DNA of 64,000 nucleotides from Actinomycetota bacterium (GTDB lineage Bacteria; Actinomycetota; Thermoleophilia; Solirubrobacterales; JACPNS01): the NCBI GenBank assembly GCA_016213645.1, contig JACQZY010000013.1, positions 257,081 through 321,080 on the forward strand, in the 5' to 3' direction. Below the pieces are notes generated by a model. That model was not told the DNA's origin and did not search any database. It saw only the letters and a list, made by a program, of their open reading frames with translations. The number at the start of each line of letters is the position of its first letter. Positions within the stretch are counted from its first letter, which is position 1. Position numbers and translations under genes: made by a program. Shown piece by piece: positions 42,584-51,760 of this stretch.

Positions 42584-44511
42584 CAGTCCGCCGAGTTGTA
42601 GAGGCCGACTTCGATCGATACCGTCGTGCCGACCTTGGCCCTGCCGGTCGGATCCTGGTTTGCGACCTTTCCATCGTCCTCCAGATCCGACACCTCGGTC
42701 TGCGTCACATCTACACGGAATCCGGCGTCCTCGAGTTCGGCGGTGGCATCTTGTTCGCTGAGACCGGTCACGTCGGGCACGTCGTTGCTGCCGCTGGCCA
42801 CCGTCAGCGTGACGGTGGAACCGTCGTCGGCCTTGCCACCCGCCGACGGCGTCTGCTTGAGCACCTTGCCCTCGTCGTCAGACCCATCCTTCTCGGTGAC
42901 TTCCACGCTGAAGCCATCCTTCTCAAGCCGCGTGCGCGCGTCCTCCAAATCCAGCCCGGTTACCTCCGGTACGGCGATCTGCTCGGCGCCCTTGCTGATG
43001 TAGAGATCGACCTCGCTGCCGCGATCGGCCTTTTCGCCGGCCAGCGGCGTGGTGCGGATCGCTTTGCCGCGCGGCACATCCGAGTCGAACTCCTTCTTGA
43101 TCTTCACCGAGAGGCCGATGCCCTCCAATTTCGTGGTGGCCTCGTCGCGACTGAGACCCGAAACGTCCGGCATCTCCACCTGCCCCGGTCCTGAACTGAC
43201 GTTGAGAATCACCGTGGAGCCTTTCCGGGCTTTTTCGCCGGCATCCGGACTTTGGCCGAAGACCTCGCCCACCGGAGCCTTGTTCTGTTGTTCGAAGACC
43301 TGCGACCGGAAGCCGGCCTCGGCCAGCTTGGCGCGAGCATCGCCGGCCGACCGCCCGACCACGTTGGGCACTGTGGACTTGCTGCCCACCAACACAACCC
43401 ACAGCGCGCCCGCCAGCACCAACGCGGCCAGTACACCGGCGGCGATCAGCCAATTGCGGCGACGCTTGCGCTTGCGTGCCGCCTCTTCGGGCAGAACGGA
43501 GGGCTGCATGGGCGGCACGGCGCCGGTGGGCGGAATGACCGCCTGACCTACGGGAACGGTGGGCGGTGCGCCCGGCGACGAGGCAAACGCCGAACCCAGC
43601 GCGGCTCCGGCGGCGGCACCGGCGCCGGCCGCCACCATCGTCGGCGCCGTGCGAATCTCGGTGGCACCGGGCTGGGCGCTGAAGTCCTTCTTGGCGTTCT
43701 CGAGCGCCGCCGTGAACTCGTCGGCGCTGGCGTATCGCTCCACCGGCGACTTTGCCATCGCCCGGTCGACCACGCGGTCGAGCACCGGCGGCACGGCGGG
43801 ATTGACCGCGCCCGGTCGTGGCGGCGGCTCGTTGATGTGCTTGAGCGCGATCGCCACCGACGACTCGGCGTCGAACGGCACACGACCCGTGAGCATCTCG
43901 AAGAGCACCGCGCCGATCGAATAAAGGTCGCTGACCGCGCTGACGGGCTTACCCTGAGCTTGTTCGGGTGAGATGTACTGCGCGGTGCCGATCATCTGGC
44001 CGGTCTGCGTGACGTCTCCGGCGACTGGATTGTGCGCGATACCGAAGTCGGCGACCTTCACGTTCCAATCGTCGTCGATCATCACGTTCTGCGGCTTGAG
44101 GTCGCGGTGCACGATGCCACGGCTGTGGGCGAACTTGGCGGCGGCCAGGATTTGCAGCGCCAGGTGCACCGCGAGCTTGGGATCCAGCGCGCCCATCGCG
44201 TTGATCACGTCTTTCAATGAGCGGCCCTGTAGGTACTCCATCGCGATGTAGTACGTGTTGCCCACCTCGCCGCGATCGAACACGCTGACGATGTGCTGGT
44301 GCTGCAGGCCGGCCGCGGCCTGAGCCTCGCGTTCAAAGCGCTCCACGAACTGCTTGTCCTGGGCAAAGCGCTCGTGCATCACCTTCAGCGCCACGCGGCG
44401 GCCAAGGTGCTGGTCCTCGCTGAGGTAGACGTCGGCCATTCCGCCCGAGCCGATGCGCTGGACGATCTTGTAACGGCCGTCGACCATTGTTCCGGGTTGA
44501 AAGGCGCTCAT
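42583..44511 (-). CDS. pknB: Ser/Thr protein kinase PknB with four PASTA domains
   Basis: The 642-residue protein starts at ATG 44511, overlapping the PBP stop as ATGA; an in-frame extension to 44640 would lie inside the PBP gene and is rejected. The Hanks kinase domain (about 10-275) contains GSGGMADVY, ALKVM, VHRDLKPQN, VADFGIAH and SPEQAQ. A juxtamembrane linker is followed by one membrane helix (about 352-372). Four PASTA repeats follow, beginning VPNVVGRSAGD, MPDVSGLSRDE, VPEVTGLDLED and VPDVTGLSEQD, which in this family sense lipid II and muropeptides. Position after pbpA matches actinobacterial pknB. It should control wall synthesis and division together with the PP2C phosphatase encoded upstream. 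Confidence 0.95.
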   Translation of the reverse strand: MSAFQPGTMVDGRYKIVQRIGSGGMADVYLSEDQHLGRRVALKVMHERFAQDKQFVERFEREAQAAAGLQHQHIVSVFDRGEVGNTYYIAMEYLQGRSLKDVINAMGALDPKLAVHLALQILAAAKFAHSRGIVHRDLKPQNVMIDDDWNVKVADFGIAHNPVAGDVTQTGQMIGTAQYISPEQAQGKPVSAVSDLYSIGAVLFEMLTGRVPFDAESSVAIALKHINEPPPRPGAVNPAVPPVLDRVVDRAMAKSPVERYASADEFTAALENAKKDFSAQPGATEIRTAPTMVAAGAGAAAGAALGSAFASSPGAPPTVPVGQAVIPPTGAVPPMQPSVLPEEAARKRKRRRNWLIAAGVLAALVLAGALWVVLVGSKSTVPNVVGRSAGDARAKLAEAGFRSQVFEQQNKAPVGEVFGQSPDAGEKARKGSTVILNVSSGPGQVEMPDVSGLSRDEATTKLEGIGLSVKIKKEFDSDVPRGKAIRTTPLAGEKADRGSEVDLYISKGAEQIAVPEVTGLDLEDARTRLEKDGFSVEVTEKDGSDDEGKVLKQTPSAGGKADDGSTVTLTVASGSNDVPDVTGLSEQDATAELEDAGFRVDVTQTEVSDLEDDGKVANQDPTGRAKVGTTVSIEVGLYNSAD

Positions 44512-45938
44512 CGCAGCAGGTTCTGAAGGACTTGGCGGGCTATCGGCGCCGCCACGGTACCACCCTGGCCGGTGGTCTGCTCCACCGTCACCGCGATTGC
44601 ATAGCGGGGATGTTCGGCCGGCGCGAAGCCGATGAACCATGCCTGATTGCCGCGCGCGCGCTCGGCGGTGCCGGTCTTTCCCGCCGAGTTGATTCCGGCC
44701 AGCGCGGCGGCCGTGCCGGTGCCTTCGCGAATCACGTTCTGCATCATCTCGTTGAGCTTGCGCGCGGTCGCCGCCGACATCACCCGCGTAATGCGCTTCA
44801 CGCCCACCCGATCCTTGGTGCGACCGGTGCGATCCTCAAACGACACGGCCAGGCGCGGTGCCACGCGCAGGCCACCGTTGGCAACCGTGGCGGCGACCGT
44901 GGCCATCTGTAACGGCGTCACCGCCAAGCGTTCCTGGCCGATCGCCACGCGGCCCACGTCGATCGGCGTTTCATCGGGCAGTAGCTCGCCGTGCTCTCGC
45001 AGACCGCTGGCCGCGAGCTGGTCGGACGGCAGGTCGATCGGCGGCTTTTCGTAGAAGCCGAAGCGCTTCATGTACTCGATCATCGTGTCCGATCCAACGT
45101 CCTCGCCGACCTGCGCCCACACGGTGTTGACGGAGTGCGTCAGCGCATCGGTAAGCGTGATGTCGCCCCAGCTTTTTCCGCCGCTGTTTTCCAGCGGCGT
45201 GCCGGAAATCTGCTTCGGCGAGTCGCCGTTGACCACGCTTGAAGGCCGGTACGCGCCGGTGTCGATCGCCGCGGTGGCGGTCACAACTTTGAAGGTCGAT
45301 CCCGGCGGATACGCGGAGGTCGCCACGCGGTCAAACAGCGGCGATCCATCGTCGCTATTGAGCCTCGCATATCCATCGCTGTCACGCACGTCGTTCGGGT
45401 CGTAACCGGGCACGCTCACGTACACGGGTACGCGCCCCGTGCGCGGCTCGATCACCACCACGGAGCCGACGCGTCCGGCCAGTGCCTGGCGCGCAACTCG
45501 CTGAGCCGGTTCATCAAGCGCGGTCACCAACGACTGAGCCTCTCTTTTGCGCCCGAGCAGACTGTCAAGCACAGAGACGAACTCGTCCTTTCTGCCCACC
45601 AGCTGACCGTCGTAATACTTCTCCAGACCACTGCCGCCACGCGTCACGTACGAGTACCCGGCCGGATGACCGAAAAGCACGTCCAGCGGATAGCGACGGC
45701 TGTAGTGGACGTCGTCGCCCGATCCGCTGCGCACGCTGCGCGCGATCGTGCCGCGTTCGGTGGTGAGGATCGGCCCGCGCGGATCGCGCCACTCGCGCAG
45801 CGCGGGGATCTTGTTGAGCGAGCTTCGCTTCAGCGAGTCGGACTCGATCACGCTCCAGCGCGCGGTGTAAACCACCAGCAGCGCGAACAACACCACCACG
45901 CCCCAAAAGACGCGGCGGATCGCAACGTTCATCGTCAC
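44508..45938 (-). CDS. pbpA: Penicillin-binding protein, transpeptidase (PbpA type)
   Basis: The 476-residue class B PBP has an N-terminal membrane anchor (about 8-26) and a transpeptidase domain with all three catalytic motifs: STFK in PPGSTFKVVTA, SVN in THSVNTVWAQ, and KTG in SAGKTGTAERA. The N-terminal non-catalytic region (from DPRGPILTTERGTIAR) is short, as in PbpA of actinobacteria. It cross-links peptidoglycan outside the membrane, normally with a SEDS partner, and the ftsW/rodA-type gene lies immediately upstream. Starts are coupled on both sides: GTG 45938 overlaps the SEDS stop, and its own stop overlaps the pknB ATG. An ATG two codons in (45932) is possible. Confidence 0.94.
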   Translation of the reverse strand: MTMNVAIRRVFWGVVVLFALLVVYTARWSVIESDSLKRSSLNKIPALREWRDPRGPILTTERGTIARSVRSGSGDDVHYSRRYPLDVLFGHPAGYSYVTRGGSGLEKYYDGQLVGRKDEFVSVLDSLLGRKREAQSLVTALDEPAQRVARQALAGRVGSVVVIEPRTGRVPVYVSVPGYDPNDVRDSDGYARLNSDDGSPLFDRVATSAYPPGSTFKVVTATAAIDTGAYRPSSVVNGDSPKQISGTPLENSGGKSWGDITLTDALTHSVNTVWAQVGEDVGSDTMIEYMKRFGFYEKPPIDLPSDQLAASGLREHGELLPDETPIDVGRVAIGQERLAVTPLQMATVAATVANGGLRVAPRLAVSFEDRTGRTKDRVGVKRITRVMSAATARKLNEMMQNVIREGTGTAAALAGINSAGKTGTAERARGNQAWFIGFAPAEHPRYAIAVTVEQTTGQGGTVAAPIARQVLQNLLR

Positions 45939-47362
45939 AGCAGCCCGCCTTCCCGGTGCCTACGCCGCGCGCCGTCTGAGACAACCATCAGCAATCCGAC
46001 AAGCACGAAGTTGGCCACGATCGAACTGCCTCCATAACTGACAAACGGCAACGTCACCCCGGTCAGCGGGATCACCCGCGTCACTCCTCCGACGATCACG
46101 AAGACCTGTAGCGCGAAGACCGCCGTCAACCCGGCGGCCAGCAATTTGTTGAACGGGTCTGTCGCGAGCATCGCCGTCTTCAGGCCGCGCTGCACAAACA
46201 GCAGATAAACCAGCAACAGCGCGACCGCGCCCACAAACCCCAGTTCGTTCACGACGACGGCGTAGATCAAGTCGGTCTGCGCCGCCGGAAGCACCGGGTC
46301 GCCACCGGCCGTCAGGATCGACTGCCCCAACCCCGCGCCTAGCACTCCGCCGTCGGCCTGCGCAAACATCCCCTGCGCGATCTGGCCGGAGCCGCCGAGC
46401 GCGTAATACAGATCCGGATCAAGCGGATTGCGCCAGGCATCCACACGCGCACCGACGTGCCCGACCGTCGATTCGAAGAACAAGAAGCCCACCACGAACA
46501 TCGCCAGACCAAGCACCACATAGCTGAGCCGGCCGGTGGCCACGTAGAGCAGCGCCAAGAAACCGCCGAAGAACATCACCGAGCTGCCGAGATCGCGAAT
46601 GAACACCAGCAGCAGCATCGCAATCGCCCAGACCACCAGCATCGGGCCGAAGTACCGCAACGGCGGCAGCGACACACCTAGGAAGCGGCGCTCGTAGGTG
46701 ACCATCAGCTCCCGCGTGTCGGCCAGGTACGCGGCGACAAAGATCACGACCGCGATCTTCGCCAGTTCGGCCGGCTGGAACTCCACCGGTCCCAGATCAA
46801 TGCGCAGATACGCGCCGTTGGTCACGCCGCCGGTCAGCCGAGGCATGATCAGCAGCACCATCGCACCGGCCGCGATCGTGTAGCGGTATCGCTCCAGCAG
46901 GCTTAGATCTCTGAGCAGCAACCCAACGGCGACAAACGCCGCAAGGCCAAACACAAACCACTGCGCCTGTTCGCGCGCCAGTTCGGGATCGATGCGGTAG
47001 ACCATCACGATGCCGACGCCGGCCAGCGCCGCCGCCAGCGGATAGATGTACGGATCGGCGTCCGGCAGTCGCCAGCGCACGAACAAGTGCCCGACCAAGC
47101 AAAACACCAAAAACGCAAGACCGTAGGTGAGCGTGGCGTCGTTTACCTCGGCCTCGCGAGTGATCAGCACACCCGCAAAACCGGCAGCCACCGCCAGCGC
47201 CACCGGCAACAGTCCGAAAAGTTCGCGGTTGCGGGCGCTCAGCACGGCGCGACCGTCCTGCGCGGCGAGGCGCTCAAGGCGCGCCGCCGCCTCCAGTGGC
47301 CCCGTTGCCACCGCGTTCGCGCGTCGCGTCGCGGTCGATCGCCTGCACGTCGCCGCGTTCAA
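45935..47362 (-). CDS. rodA: SEDS peptidoglycan glycosyltransferase (FtsW/RodA/SpoVE)
   Basis: The polytopic protein of about ten or more helices has SEDS motifs: GAYLRIDLGPVEFQPAELAK, LLVFIRDLGSSVMFFGGF and GVTLPFVSYGGSSIVANFV. It polymerises lipid II with the neighbouring class B PBP. The 5' end is uncertain: the longest frame starts at 47362 and overlaps the phosphatase gene by 89 bp. GTG 47311 and GTG 47245 are in frame, and the last has AGGA about 10 nt upstream and lies beyond the phosphatase stop, which may be the real start. The shortest choice leaves all helices intact. The 3' overlap with pbpA is GTGA. Confidence 0.92.
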   Translation of the reverse strand: MNAATCRRSTATRRANAVATGPLEAAARLERLAAQDGRAVLSARNRELFGLLPVALAVAAGFAGVLITREAEVNDATLTYGLAFLVFCLVGHLFVRWRLPDADPYIYPLAAALAGVGIVMVYRIDPELAREQAQWFVFGLAAFVAVGLLLRDLSLLERYRYTIAAGAMVLLIMPRLTGGVTNGAYLRIDLGPVEFQPAELAKIAVVIFVAAYLADTRELMVTYERRFLGVSLPPLRYFGPMLVVWAIAMLLLVFIRDLGSSVMFFGGFLALLYVATGRLSYVVLGLAMFVVGFLFFESTVGHVGARVDAWRNPLDPDLYYALGGSGQIAQGMFAQADGGVLGAGLGQSILTAGGDPVLPAAQTDLIYAVVVNELGFVGAVALLLVYLLFVQRGLKTAMLATDPFNKLLAAGLTAVFALQVFVIVGGVTRVIPLTGVTLPFVSYGGSSIVANFVLVGLLMVVSDGARRRHREGGLL

Positions 47363-48653
47363 CCTGCGTGATCAGATCGATCGCGTCCGAGCGACTGCGC
47401 AGCGTGTGATCCAGCAGCACCTTGCGGCGAGCGGGCGCCAGCGAGTCGGCGGGCGTGGTGGAGACGTAATCCTTGGTGTACATCTTCATCGCCACCGGGC
47501 CCTCGTAGGGAAGGCCGCGATACACGGTCACCAGGCCGTGTTCGTCCACGCCGAGGAAGTAAACGTTTAGCGATCCGACGACAGCACCGAGCGCGGCCAG
47601 CAGAAAGATCGCGGAGCCGAGCCCGATACCCATCCAGAGCCGCCTGCGCCGACGCCGAGCCATGTCGGTGGCGCCGGTTTGAAATGGCTTGGGCGCGATC
47701 CGGCCGTTGCCGGCGGCGGCGGTCTGCGGCGGGCGCGGCTGGATCGGAACTGACGACTCCGCGGAGTCCGCGGCGGCGGGACGCTGTTCGATGCCGGGCT
47801 CCGAGCGCGCCTTCGCTGCGCCGGAGAATTCGGTGGCCACCGCCGCCGGCGCGACGATCGTGCGGTCGGCCTCGCCGGTCGCCTGGTCGGAATCCGGCGC
47901 ACCGGCCTCGGCGCTCGCGCCGGTACCCGCGCCGCCCACCTTGAACGCGACAACCGTGATGTTGTCGGCCCCGCCCGCGTCGTTTGCACGCGCGATCAAG
48001 TCGTTCGCGATCTCACGCATCGGACCACCCGAAGCGGCGGATTCGGCGATCTCCGCGTCGTCGAGCATCGTCGTCAGACCGTCACTGCAAAGCACGTAAA
48101 CGTCGCCTTCGCGCACGCCGTAGCTGAGCGTGTCGATCTCCACGGAGTCCTCGGGACCAAGCGCACGCGTGAGGATCGAACGCTGCGGATGCCGTTCGGC
48201 CTCCGACTCGGTGATCGCGCCCCGGCGCACCATCTCGCCGACCAGCGAATGATCCGTGGTCAAACGCGTCAACTCGCCGTCCCGTAGCCGATAGGCGCGA
48301 CTGTCGCCGACGTGGGCGAGCGTCAACTCCTCGTCGCCCAGCAACGCCGCGGTCAACGTGGTGCCCATGCCCTGCATATCGGGATCGGACACGGACTGGC
48401 GGTGAATCTCGCGATTCGCTCCGGCCACCACTTCAGCCAGACGGCGCTCCGGCGCAAGCGACTCATCCAGATCGTCGGCAAATGCCTCGGCGGCGATCTT
48501 CGAGGCGACTTCGCCGGCCTGTGCCCCGCCCATCCCGTCGGCCACCACGAACAACGGCACACGCACGAAGTACGAATCTTCATTGGCGCGCCGCAGGCGG
48601 CCAACGTCGCTGGCCGCGGCGTGATCGATCACGCGCAGCGTCATGCGATCCAT
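47274..48653 (-). CDS. pstP: PP2C-type Ser/Thr protein phosphatase (PstP) with membrane anchor
   Basis: The 459-residue protein has an N-terminal PPM/PP2C phosphatase domain (about 5-240) with RANEDSYFV, VVADGMGGAQAG, LAHVGDSRAYRL, LCSDGLTTML and GADNITVVAF, including the Asp residues that bind Mn/Mg. An acidic linker, a membrane helix (about 339-361, WMGIGLGSAIFLLAALG) and an exported domain of about 95 residues follow. This is the layout of actinobacterial PstP, which removes phosphate from PknB and its substrates. Start ATG 48653 or ATG 48644; a GGATGG just before the second makes it plausible. It is downstream of fhaB by 36 bp. Confidence 0.95.
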   Translation of the reverse strand: MDRMTLRVIDHAAASDVGRLRRANEDSYFVRVPLFVVADGMGGAQAGEVASKIAAEAFADDLDESLAPERRLAEVVAGANREIHRQSVSDPDMQGMGTTLTAALLGDEELTLAHVGDSRAYRLRDGELTRLTTDHSLVGEMVRRGAITESEAERHPQRSILTRALGPEDSVEIDTLSYGVREGDVYVLCSDGLTTMLDDAEIAESAASGGPMREIANDLIARANDAGGADNITVVAFKVGGAGTGASAEAGAPDSDQATGEADRTIVAPAAVATEFSGAAKARSEPGIEQRPAAADSAESSVPIQPRPPQTAAAGNGRIAPKPFQTGATDMARRRRRRLWMGIGLGSAIFLLAALGAVVGSLNVYFLGVDEHGLVTVYRGLPYEGPVAMKMYTKDYVSTTPADSLAPARRKVLLDHTLRSRSDAIDLITQVERGDVQAIDRDATRERGGNGATGGGGAP

Positions 48654-48689
48654 CCCAGCGGCGTGGCGTGGCGTTCTATGCCGGTGTGT

Positions 48690-49163
48690 CTATTCCTCAT
48701 ATCGAAACTCGGTGTCGCCGATCGTGATCTTGTCCCCGGGCGCGAGCCGCTCGGCCGCTTCAACGCGCGCGCCGTTCAAAAACGTGCCGTTGGTCGAACC
48801 GAGATCCTCGAGAAAGTTATAAGGACCGCGCGGTGCGATTCGCGCGTGACGCGACGAAGCGAACGGATCCTGCACGATCACCTCGGCCGGCCGATCGCGG
48901 CCGAGCATCAATCCGCCGGTCAGATCAAAACTGCTGCCTGGCTCATAGCCGTGCGCGGCCACGACCGTCAAGCGCGGATGCACACCACGGCGCAGGTCGA
49001 TCGGGGCGTTGTCGCCACCTGCGGCGAGCAGCGGGTCAAACTCCGATCCGGCCGCGCCGCCGGCCGCAAGATCGCGTGACGAGCTACGCACCACCCACGC
49101 CGCAAACAAGAAGAGCAGGAGCAGAAAGGCGAATTTGAGCGCGACCGCGATCGGTTCATCCAT
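48690..49163 (-). CDS. fhaB: FHA-domain membrane protein (FhaB type)
   Basis: The 157-residue protein begins at ATG 49163, with GAGGA about 7 nt before it; a TTG two codons earlier is less likely. An N-terminal membrane helix (about 7-25, KFAFLLLLFLFAAWVV) is followed by a forkhead-associated domain with MLGRDRPAEVIVQDPFASSRHARI and DLGSTNGTFLNG, including the phosphothreonine-binding Arg, Ser and Asn. FhaB (FipA) of mycobacteria links PknA/PknB signalling with division proteins. The gene follows fhaA by 9 bp and precedes pstP, the classic order. Confidence 0.93.
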   Translation of the reverse strand: MDEPIAVALKFAFLLLLFLFAAWVVRSSSRDLAAGGAAGSEFDPLLAAGGDNAPIDLRRGVHPRLTVVAAHGYEPGSSFDLTGGLMLGRDRPAEVIVQDPFASSRHARIAPRGPYNFLEDLGSTNGTFLNGARVEAAERLAPGDKITIGDTEFRYEE

Positions 49164-49172
49164 CGTCAATCC

Positions 49173-49925
49173 TCACTCAAGCACGAACGTGACATCGGTG
49201 TTTCCAAATCGAATTCGGTCGCCGTGGTCCAGCGGCGCCGGGTAGTTCAGCGGGGCGCCGCGAAACTGGGTGCCGTTGGTCGATCCAAGATCGACGACCG
49301 TCCATCGGCCGTCGTCGAACCTGAACTCCGCGTGGCGGCGCGACACGTTCGCATCGTCGAGTTTCACGTCGGCCTCGCGCCCGCGTCCCACAACGGTCAC
49401 CGGCGGCGTAAGCGCGTAACGACGGTCGCCCGTCTCGATCACCGCGCGCATCCCCGGCGCCGAGGCGTCCAGTGGACGGGCGGGAGCAGACACGTCATGC
49501 GCGCTGTAGACCATTGTGTGCCCGCTGTCCGGTTCGACCGGCGCCTCTTGAGCCGGCGCGTCGGCCAAACGGGCACGGATACCGAAGGTGCCCAGATCCA
49601 GCCGCTGCTCGGTCTCGATCGCCACGGTCGGACGACTCACCAGCGAGTAGCCGCGCTTACGCGCGTGTTCGAGCAGGTACAGGGAAAGCTCCCGCGTGAG
49701 GCCTTCCTCGTAGTGTGAGAACTGCTCGCGGTCGCCGGGCGAGAGGTACACGGTGAACTCGTTCGGCGCGTAGGTGCGCGACACCGAGGCAGCGCGGTGC
49801 GCGTCCATCTCGCGCGAAAGCTTGCGCGCCAACTCGATCGGCTGAACCTCGGACTTGAACGCGGACTTAAAGCCGCCTTCGATCAGCTTTTCGAGTTTTG
49901 ATTCGAGGTTTCTGAGAAAACTCAC
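49173..49925 (-). CDS. fhaA: FhaA-type protein (DUF3662 + FHA)
   Basis: The 250-residue cytoplasmic protein has the DUF3662 N-terminal domain (FLRNLESKLEKLIEGGFKSA, then QPIELARKLSREMD and YAPNEFTVYLSP) and a C-terminal FHA domain (from about 160) with VVGRGREADVKL, VSRRHAEF and DLGSTNGTQFRG. In mycobacteria FhaA binds phosphorylated MviN and restrains wall synthesis. GTG 49925 overlaps the TGA of the kinase gene upstream (GTGA). It is shorter than the mycobacterial protein because it lacks a long disordered linker. Confidence 0.94.
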   Translation of the reverse strand: MSFLRNLESKLEKLIEGGFKSAFKSEVQPIELARKLSREMDAHRAASVSRTYAPNEFTVYLSPGDREQFSHYEEGLTRELSLYLLEHARKRGYSLVSRPTVAIETEQRLDLGTFGIRARLADAPAQEAPVEPDSGHTMVYSAHDVSAPARPLDASAPGMRAVIETGDRRYALTPPVTVVGRGREADVKLDDANVSRRHAEFRFDDGRWTVVDLGSTNGTQFRGAPLNYPAPLDHGDRIRFGNTDVTFVLE

Positions 49926-51622
49926 GATGCGCCGAAAACCCTACCTGTGCGGCGGGCGACGGCGGCTGCCAGCATCAACGCCGAGGCCGCCGCAAGCGGC
50001 ACGGTCACCAGCGTCAGCGGTGGCACGATCGCGCCCAGCGCGCTGCCCAGCGCCACCTGCGCCGCAATCGCCGTGGCCGTCAGTAGCGACCAGAGAAACA
50101 ATCGCGAACCGCGCAGCCACAAGATCGTCGCAATCGCCGCCGCGGTCGCCCATAGTGCCAGCGACGCGGCGTAGGCCGGGCTAGACAGCCGCGTCATCGC
50201 CTCAACCGCGGCCGCCGCCGAACTGCGCAATTCAATCGCCGCGGGCATGTGCTCCGGAGGTGTCAGCACCAGCGGCGTTGCGGCGGCCGTCTGTAGGGTG
50301 ACCAGCCAGAGGAAGACCACCATCCCCCAGAGCGCGCCCGCCAACACCCGCGAACGCGCGAAAACGACGGCCGCGAGCAACGCGCACACGGCGGGCAGGA
50401 CCAGCAAAAGCGCCGTGCCTGGATCTCCGCGCGTCGCGAGCGCGACAACACCCGCGCCCAGTGTCACGGCCCAACCCGCGCGCGGCCAGAATCCGGCCGC
50501 AAGCACACAGACCGCGACCGGCGGTCCACTCAGCGGCATCCCGGCGGCAAGCAGAGTGAGCACGGCGCCGAGTCCGGCCGCCACGGCACAACCGGCACGC
50601 AGCCGCATCGTGACCGGCGGCGACGGGCGAGCGCGCAGACCGTTCCCGCCGTTCCCAACGGCCGAATCGGCCAAATCGCGTGCCCGGCGGCGACGGCGCA
50701 GCCGCGCCAACAGGCCGCGCGAGTTCAGTTCGTCGCTCAGCGTCGGTAACGCCGCCACCAGCTCGCCGTCGAGCTCGCTGAGTTCAGGACGCAGGCCGGG
50801 GTCGGTCTCCAGGCAACGGTCGATGCAGCGCGCCAGTTCCGGCGGCAAATCACGACGCGAGCGCGTCAGCCTGCGGCCGCGCCCAGACCCCGGCCCACCA
50901 CCGCGCGCGCCCAGCGGTCCACCCCGTGGAAGCGCGCCCGTGAAACACTCAAACAAAACCAGTGCCAGCGAGAACGTGTCCGACGCGGCCGACGCCGGCT
51001 CGCCTTCCTCCTGCTCGGGCGACATGTACCCGCGCGATCCCGCGTGCGGCCCGCCCGCGCCTTCGCGGTCAACGATGCTGGCGATCCCAAAATCCATCAG
51101 CTTCGCCGGCTGCACGCGGCGCCCACCGGCGCCGTCGATCCAGTCCGCGCTGACGATCACATTGGCGGGCTTAACATCGCGATGCACCACGCCGTGCGCG
51201 TGCGCGTGCGCCAGCGCCTCGCAGAGCGCCAAGCCGATGCGCGCGACGTCTTCGTCGGAAAGCAGCCGTTCGTCGATCATCTCGTCGAGCGTGCAGCCGT
51301 GCGCAAGCTCGCTGATCATGTAGATGCGATCGGGCTCGGCGACGATCTCGTACAGCGAAACGATCGCCGGATGGTTAAGCCGCGCCGTTGCGCGCGCCTC
51401 ACGCAGCGCATCGTTGGCGTCGCTCAGTTCACCGTCGACCGGCAGCTCCTTGATCGCCACCGCGCGCTCAAGCAGCATGTCAAAACCTTCCCAGACCGTG
51501 CCAAAGCCACCGCTGCCCAGCGGCACAAGCAGCTCAAAACGGTCGCGCAGACGCGTCGCGGGACCGGTCGGCGGCCGGTCCCCCAGCACGGCGGCGCGCA
51601 GCGCCTGGGTGCGTATTCCCAT
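49922..51622 (-). CDS. Membrane Ser/Thr protein kinase with polytopic C-terminal region
   Basis: The 566-residue protein is placed at ATG 51622 (MGIRTQALRAAVLG); a longer frame to 51700 adds 26 unlikely residues. The kinase domain (about 25-270) has GSGGFGTVWEG, VAIKEL, VVHRDVKPAN, MDFGIAS and SRGYMSPEQ, all catalytic residues present. Instead of a sensor domain the C-terminal 250 residues form about eight to ten hydrophobic helices with short loops. Placement before fhaA suggests it takes the role of a second kinase beside PknB, but it is not in the pknA position and does not resemble PknA beyond the catalytic domain. It starts the operon; divergent transcription with 51761 leaves a promoter region of about 140 bp. 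Confidence 0.88.
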   Translation of the reverse strand: MGIRTQALRAAVLGDRPPTGPATRLRDRFELLVPLGSGGFGTVWEGFDMLLERAVAIKELPVDGELSDANDALREARATARLNHPAIVSLYEIVAEPDRIYMISELAHGCTLDEMIDERLLSDEDVARIGLALCEALAHAHAHGVVHRDVKPANVIVSADWIDGAGGRRVQPAKLMDFGIASIVDREGAGGPHAGSRGYMSPEQEEGEPASAASDTFSLALVLFECFTGALPRGGPLGARGGGPGSGRGRRLTRSRRDLPPELARCIDRCLETDPGLRPELSELDGELVAALPTLSDELNSRGLLARLRRRRRARDLADSAVGNGGNGLRARPSPPVTMRLRAGCAVAAGLGAVLTLLAAGMPLSGPPVAVCVLAAGFWPRAGWAVTLGAGVVALATRGDPGTALLLVLPAVCALLAAVVFARSRVLAGALWGMVVFLWLVTLQTAAATPLVLTPPEHMPAAIELRSSAAAAVEAMTRLSSPAYAASLALWATAAAIATILWLRGSRLFLWSLLTATAIAAQVALGSALGAIVPPLTLVTVPLAAASALMLAAAVARRTGRVFGAS

Positions 51623-51760
51623 AGTTTCGGTGTTCGGCACGGGCCGATTCGTGCCTGCAAAGGGTGCTGCACGCGCCGTTCCAGCCGTTATGCAGGACAT
51701 ACTTCAGTTACGATCGCGCCCTGAAACTTCGGTTTGAGTACGGATCGATACAGGCGATTG

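Noticed and set aside
42583-44640. Longer start for PknB at 44640
   Set aside because: It would overlap the PBP gene by 130 bp, and the added residues are not conserved; ATG 44511 overlaps the PBP stop as ATGA.
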